From Dendrocalamus latiflorus (lineage: Eukaryota > Streptophyta > Magnoliopsida > Poales > Poaceae): DNA of 64,000 nucleotides. The notes below the pieces were generated by a model that made no database searches, was not told where the DNA came from, and saw only the letters and a program-made list of their open reading frames with translations. A program made the position numbers and the translations under genes. Below, piece by piece: positions 58,593 to 64,000 of the stretch. How positions within the stretch are numbered: position 1 is the stretch's first letter; every line of letters starts with the position of its first letter. Where the stretch lies: positions 2,714,056 to 2,778,055 of the forward strand of contig CM029620.1 of NCBI GenBank assembly GCA_017311315.1. Direction: 5' to 3'.

Positions 58593-59171
58593 GTGCTCGA
58601 AGAAAAACTCGATTGGAAACATGGCACGCGGTCGCAATAGCCTCAGCCCAAAACTTCCTCGGTGTAGAATACTCATCGAGCATCGTCCTGGCCATCTCAA
58701 CCAAGGTACGGTTCTTCCTCTCCACGACGCCATTCTGCTATGGGACGTGCGGAGAAGAGAACTGGTGCTCTACACCCGTCTCATCACAAAACCTCTCAAA
58801 GTAGGAATTCGTGAACTCCGTGCCATTCTCACTGCGGATCGCTCGTAAGGCACCCAGGAGCTCAATAGAAAGCCTACTGAAAAGACCTCGGAAATGGGTA
58901 AATGTCTCATCCTTCGAGGCTAAGAAAAACACCCAAGAGAACCTCGAATAGTCATCACCACGACAAGGACATACCACTTCCCTCCTGCTGACTGCACTCG
59001 AGCTGGCCCAACGGTGTCCATGTGGAGCAGCTGTCCCGGTGCATCGGTCATCGTAACTGTGATCGGAGAATGAGAAGTGGCAACCATCTTGCCGTGCCGG
59101 CATGGAGCGCAAACAAGATCTTTGACCATTTTGAGTTTCGGCAGACCACGAATGAGATTGTGGCCGCTAAC
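58593..59171 (-). pseudogene. C2 integrase core
   Basis: On the minus strand: the CAPCRHGKM end of the zinc finger, HMDTVGPARV (first Asp), DDYSRFSWVFFL, AIRSENGTEF (Asn/Glu in place of the usual Asp/Gly-rich block) and NGVVERKNRTL (Glu). A TAG near 58738 falls just before NGVVERK. It joins to 61841 after removal of the solo LTR and the CTAAC duplication. Together the pieces would insert Copia cDNA; this copy is dead. Confidence 0.9.
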
Positions 59172-61835
59172 TGTCAGACCCCAGATTTTTCCATCCGAAA
59201 TCCACTGTGATTTTACTGTACTATTCCCCGGATCAGTAGATAGTGCTCACAGTTACAGCAATGAATATCAAAATACATATCATGCGAAAGCGTAAATATG
59301 GTAATAGACTTACTCATGGGCCGATTAGGCCGAAATCAATAAATTGCAGCAGCGGAAGAACGAGCACACAGGTGGGACCTTCAGGACTTGCCCACAGGCA
59401 GCCAACCGGAGGTTCGCGACTTAGCCCTTGACATCTTTATCTTCTCTGCCAGCTTGTCCAATCTTGTTGATGAGGCGAGGTGATTTGATTCCTGATTCTG
59501 AATTTTGTCACAAAAGCGAGTGTGAGCACTCCAACCCCGTGCTCCGCGAGCCAATACACAAAATGCTAATAAATAGTATGCATGGCTTAACAAAGGAGAG
59601 GCTCGGGTTATTTTATTTGCCAAAAATCACTTTTAGTAGCATTGTTATTATTTAATCATAGTGTTATTGTTACTACCTATGCTCCACCTAGCCGACTACC
59701 ATAATCGACTTAATCCACCCAAAATACACTTTCTTTATTGATTGCTGTCTAAGACTCCAAACAGCGACTATCATCAATTATGCAATCCACCAATCATACC
59801 CTCATTGCTGCCTAAATCCCCAAATAGCGGGTATCATAACCTATATAATCCACTGATCAATTATTGCCTAAAACTCCAAACAGCTAGCGACATCATTTAT
59901 CTAATATCATTTATTTATTCCACCAGTATCTTTTGCATTCTAAATTCTTAACAATCCAATCCTTTCGTTATTGATCCACAACCATAACTTACTTCTTCAA
60001 TAATCAATCTTATTTTTCCATTATTGATCCCTAATTAAACTTTGTTAGCCTTCCTGGATTTATCCCTAGACTCTCCCTACATTTTTCTTAGTTATTTTCT
60101 ATTTGGAATGGCTTAGGAAAAGAAAAATAAAAATATATGGCCTAATATGCCCGAAGCAGACTCGAACCTGGGACCTCTCGGGAATCTGCTCTCTAACGTG
60201 TGCTTAGTTAACCAGCTAGGTGTTGGGTGTTTCCTGCCTAGAGGAGGGGGAGTGATATAGTAGTGGTGGCATGTGAGCAGGGCCAAGCAGAGGAAATCCG
60301 GCGGCGATCGGTGTTGGTGCCGCCGGCGGCGTACGGTGGCCGGGGAGGTGGTACTAGCCGGCAAAATGGGTTGTCCTACGTTCGGGGAAAACTTCGGTGG
60401 TGTCATCGTGGGTTGTGGTGGTGCCGGGGGTGGCCGGCATCGGCGCGAGCGGCCGGTAGCGGGGACAATTCGGGGCGGCGGCGGCGCCGGTGGGGAGGAG
60501 GGAAACCGAAACCTGCACGAGTATTGGGGGTGTTCAGGGGAGGCTTACCATGAGCTAGCCGAGCGGGAGGTGTGCCGAGGGGAGCTGGCGGCGGAGGCCA
60601 GTGATGGCACGGGAAGGGCTCACGTGGAGGGGTCACTCCGGCGAGGGAGGGCGTCGGCCGACCATCGGGGAGGCTTCGGGCTGTCGAGGTGTCGCTCTCC
60701 GTGCGCGGAATCGAAGAATGATCGCTTGAGGAGGAGGTGGCGCTGGCGGCGGAGATTTCCGCTGGCGACGGGGGAGATGGCCGGTGCGGCGAGCACGGAG
60801 CGACGCTTTCCAATTGTACCATAGGAGAAGTAGCTGGGGGGTGGGGCTCCTTTTGACGTGGACACTTTTGCAAGGGATGCACTGGGCTGGCCGGGACCGC
60901 ACGGGAGCACGGCGGTGCCGGCGCGCAAGGAGGCATGGGGAAAGGGAGGAGGCGTAGGGAGAAATGGGAGTGGCAGACGCTTCCTATAGCTCGGGAGAGG
61001 GGAGGCGCCAGTGGCAAGTTCACGGGCGAGACCGGCGGTCTTTGCCTGGCGCGGGGCTCAGCGCGCGGCGGCACAAAGTGACAGCGACGGGTCGGGCGCG
61101 GCGCAGGGCAGGGGCGCAAAGCGCGGCGTGCGGCAGTGAGCGGTGAGCTCGAGGTGACACGATGGTTGCGAAGCTCGACGCGGGGAGAAAAGAAAAGAGG
61201 GAGACGCGGACGCTCTGCAGCCACAGAAGAGGGAGGGAGGAGGAGAAAAAGAAAGGAGAAGGAGACAGGCGCGCTGCACAGATGAAGAAAAGAGGAAAAA
61301 GGGGAGAAAATAGGAAAGGTGGGCCCCACATGTAATAGGGAGGAAATTTGGAAGAGAATGAGAGAAAATGAGAAACTTTAGCAGTTTTGAAATTTGAACC
61401 TTGAATTTGAATTTCTATTTCCTAATTAAGATTATTGTTTTTAATACTTGAAACTTTATTTTAAGTTTTGGTTCAATTATCTAGTAGTCCCCTATTTTCG
61501 ATTCTATTTAATTTTTTCTATAAATTGTATATATAAATTTTCGAATGTCCAAACTTGGGTTTTTGTATGCTAATTAAATCAAAAGAAGGAATGTTTTTGG
61601 TTTCATTTTATTTTCTCATATTTTGAATTCAGGATCTGCAAAATTATTTTTCCCATTTTTTATTATTTACATGATCTTATTTTTATTTGAGATTATCCTT
61701 AATTATTAATCTGCATGCCACCAAAAACTCAAAAGATTTCAAATAATTGTACAAAAGAAATTTGAACGCCAGCAAAATGCAAGAAAAAGTTTTAAAAATT
61801 CCATATTTTGAATATCTAAATTTCGGGATGTTACA
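59172..61835 (-). mobile_element. Long gypsy solo LTR (G4) in C2
   Basis: 2664 bp. On the minus strand it starts TGTAACATCCCGAAAT and ends CTGGGGTCTGACA. Perfect duplications CTAAC lie at 59167-59171 and 61836-61840. Its 3' end is homologous to that of LTR B (GTGAGCACTATCTACTGATC). GC-rich frames at 60260-61330 are not genes. Confidence 0.95.
60159..60219 (-). other. tRNA-like segment in solo LTR G4
   Basis: On the minus strand TAGCTGGTTAAC (A-box-like, about 60208-60219) is followed by GGTTCGAGTC (B box, 60159-60168) and a T-rich run. It is the counterpart of the segment at 5150-5206 in LTR B. A full tRNA fold is not evident. Confidence 0.45.
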
Positions 61836-61840
61836 CTAAC

Positions 61841-62393
61841 TCGGGTCAAATGGTCAAATTCGATATGACCAAGTCTCCTATGCCAGAAAGAATGGTCACG
61901 GGACTCCGAAGCAACCAAACACCAGAGAGGATCACCAGAAGACTCAGAAAAATCAGCATGAAAGATCCTCCCAAAACGAGAAATCCCGCAAACCAGACTA
62001 CCCGAAGAATCAAGAATTTTGCAATTGTTTTTCTTAAAGCTCACCTCAAAGTCGTCATCGGTAAGCTGAGAAACGGAAAGCAAATTATACTGCAGCTTAC
62101 TAACCAAGGAAACATCTTTCAAAATGAAAGAATCATTAATGTGCACTGTACCTTTGGCAATGACGCGCCCAGATGAGGCTCTCATCACCTGGAGCACGTG
62201 CAAGGGAAGAAAACCAACGAGAATCTTCGGTCATGTATCGTGAACACCCGGAGTCTACGAGCCAAACCTTTCCCTTCCCAGCCCGGCGAACCTGAGTCAA
62301 CAAGAGAGTAAAGTCTCCGTACTGGGGTAAATCAAGAGTGATTTTGGCACCCAATACTGAACAACACATCGAGCAGATGAAGTAGTCAAGCAC
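61841..62393 (-). pseudogene. C2 protease and pre-integrase region
   Basis: The protease block WLVDSGCSRYMTEDSRWF is the SIRE-type active site. After a frameshift near 62190 come GTVHINDSFILKDVSLVS, NLLSVSQLTDDDFEVSF and the gag-pre-integrase motif FWHRRLGHIEFDHLTRV, which is cut by the solo LTR at 61836. It lies between gag and the integrase core. Confidence 0.9.
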
Positions 62394-64000
62394 GACTGAC
62401 CTCTATCTACCCCACGCTCTCTGTCACTCAGGAAAGCAGATGGTCTACGAGTAGACCTGAAGCTGTTGCTGGGTCCGACTGCTACAGGGAAGCGAGTCGG
62501 AGCACCGGCAACACGCTGAACACGCCGCGGGTAGCCATCTCGACGGGGGAAACGAGATGTACCCTCAGGACGGCGGAAGCCATGAACAGGAGCAGCATGA
62601 GGACGAAAACCAAAAGACTCAGAAAAACCAAGTCCTCGATGCTGCCCAAACCCATCAGAAGCAAACCTAGACCTCGTGCTGGTCTTAGGTGCACCCAGAG
62701 TCTGGGGCTGACCCTGAATACGCCTAAGTGCCTCAGCACGGTCTCTATGCGCAATCTTGGCGCGCCTGAAGCATCGATCGACCGTGTGTCCATCCTTCTG
62801 ACAGAAGGTGCAATGGTACTTCACCTTCTGAGAGGTGGAAGTAGCACGAGGGGGCTTTGGCTTCTGAGAGGCCGAAGCAGCAGGTGGACTCACCTTGCTT
62901 TCAGAAATCTCTTGGACATAGCCCGCTGACTTAAATTGGACTTTCTCGGTCCTAGGCTCAGTCTCGATCACACCTGGTGCTATGGGTCTGAGCACGGTAG
63001 GTGGATGCTTACTCAAGTCCTCATAATAATCATATCCTAGACCCTGATTAAATCTGCAAATCTTGGATTGGTCTAGAATAAGATTAAGCTTCTTCTTGCC
63101 TCCTACAAATATCTCGAGGGTGTTCATAAGATACTGACACTCTCGAAAGAGAGAGGTGCAAGAAGAGCAGGGAGAAGAGGGGACAGCAGAGGGTAAGGGA
63201 GCAGAAGAAGAACCAACAGTAGAGGAGAGAATGACTTGTGCACGCACAGCCGACCCTGAAGGGACAGTCCTACTACTAGCCGGTTGGTTTACGTCGCTAA
63301 GCGTCTCCACCTTACCCTTGGGCTCCTTCCCCTTCTCAGCAATCACATTACAAGCTGATGGTTGCTTCTCTAGTAGGTCCTTAGTTAGCTTCACACATTT
63401 CTCATCCAATGCAATCAAGTCAATTTTAGTTTTTCACAATTTTTGCATGGTGAGCTAACAGGGTCCTTAGAAGCATAATTAGCCAGTTTCTTATTGTGGT
63501 CAATCATTTCTTGAAACTGCTCGGAAACAGATTCAAGTTCAGCAGTTAATTTAGGACAGTTCGAGCATGAAGCAACTGGCTCAAGCAACCAAGCATATAA
63601 CTCAGAAATTTTATGATCTGCCTTCTTTAGGTTCAATTTCAAATTATTGCAATTTTCACATGACTCAGGAAGATCAAGGAGCATGGTATAAAGACCTCTA
63701 AAAGCATTGTCCTTACCCTCACATGAGGTGCAAGAAGTAGTCTCAACAATAGTAGGTGAAGCAACAGCTATCCTACTCATCTCGAACTCAGCAACAGACT
63801 AACATTCTCCACCTTAAGCATATCAAGCTCAGAAGACAAACTATCATGAGAGGTCCTTAATTTCTCCATGTCACCCAACAGAGCACAACATGTATCACAG
63901 TCATCACGGGAGGGAGCAGATGTAAGTAAAGTAAGCTCCCGTGACAGTCTATCTACTTCCTTCTCTAACTCGGTACACCTAGCCCTAGCTCTAGCATGAA
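62394..64000 (-). pseudogene. C2 gag, C-terminal part with CxxC repeats and zinc knuckle
   Basis: It enters from the right edge of the window. The first part (64000-63420) is helix-rich with recurring CxxC pairs: CDTC, CTSC, CENC, CSNC and CKNC, with CSSC farther on near 63150. A linker follows and then a zinc knuckle CTFCQKDGHTVDRC near 62800. A basic Arg/Phe/Gly-rich tail leads to the protease. Frameshifts or stops near 63780 and 63420 and one near 62380 break it. The layout fits the large gag of SIRE-type Copia elements. Confidence 0.85.

Larger units (their letters stand above)
52596..64000 (-). mobile_element. SIRE-type Copia element C2 and adjoining Copia gag
   Basis: On the minus strand the order is gag, protease, integrase, reverse transcriptase, RNase H (64000-56195), then an LTR (ending 53026), then a primer site and a new gag start (52970). 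A single element should not have gag after its 3' LTR, so this is either a tandem pair sharing the middle LTR or a rearranged locus. Two solo LTRs of other families are nested in it. Confidence 0.8.

Noticed and set aside
60263..61331. Long GC-rich frames in solo LTR G4
   Set aside because: Same reason: GC-rich LTR, no domain, both strands open.

Overview
The window reads as heterochromatin of a grass (Poaceae). I see no intact host gene; nearly all of it is LTR retrotransposon sequence nested several layers deep. The grass assignment rests on Tork- and SIRE-type Copia elements, a chromodomain-bearing Ty3/gypsy element, long GC-rich gypsy LTRs and Tat-like elements with tandem repeats and an antisense gene. 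Species cannot be fixed from the sequence alone.

Layout. 1-2223: broken chromovirus-type gag (G1, minus) split by a Tork-type Copia solo LTR (474-1883, TSD CCATC). 2902-14128: gypsy LTR-like DNA (two related ~600-bp blocks) interrupted by a very long solo LTR (3631-9306, TSD GTTAC), which itself holds a second Tork solo LTR (6446-7859, TSD ATATG). 14129-42231: Tat-like element T1 (plus) with a short LTR, gag, protease, three tandem arrays and then a spliced gene on the opposite strand; reverse transcriptase, integrase and the 3' LTR are absent. Inside T1's third array sits a complete but dead chromovirus G2 (18067-37521, minus, TSD GTAGG). Inside the pol of G2 sits T2 (23048-29656, plus, TSD ATAAT), a young non-autonomous element with no gag or pol, built mostly of tandem repeats. 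42232-50372: full-length but defective Tork Copia C1 (minus) whose two flanks do not match. 50373-52100: pieces of a chromovirus-like element G3. 52110-52970: one open frame that joins a Copia gag to a gypsy integrase. 53026-64000: SIRE-type Copia C2 (minus), interrupted by solo LTRs of the T1 family (58344-58592) and of the long-LTR gypsy family (59172-61835, TSD CTAAC).

How the parts relate. Six insertions have perfect 5-bp target duplications, so their order can be read: T2 is inside G2, inside T1, inside a gypsy LTR. All recognised coding units are broken by stops, frameshifts or deletions. T2 is the youngest dated event: its LTRs differ at 4 of 302 positions by my count.

Most notable: (i) T1 carries an antisense gene with three short phase-consistent GT-AG introns, downstream of tandem arrays; (ii) T1 and T2 share LTR type, primer site and TATA-bearing array monomers, and look like one family of repeat-rich non-autonomous elements; (iii) the long gypsy LTRs share a twin-palindrome block and a tRNA-like A-box/B-box segment; (iv) a Copia gag/gypsy integrase chimeric frame lies next to two pol-LTR-gag arrangements. 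Assembly error must be excluded for the last.
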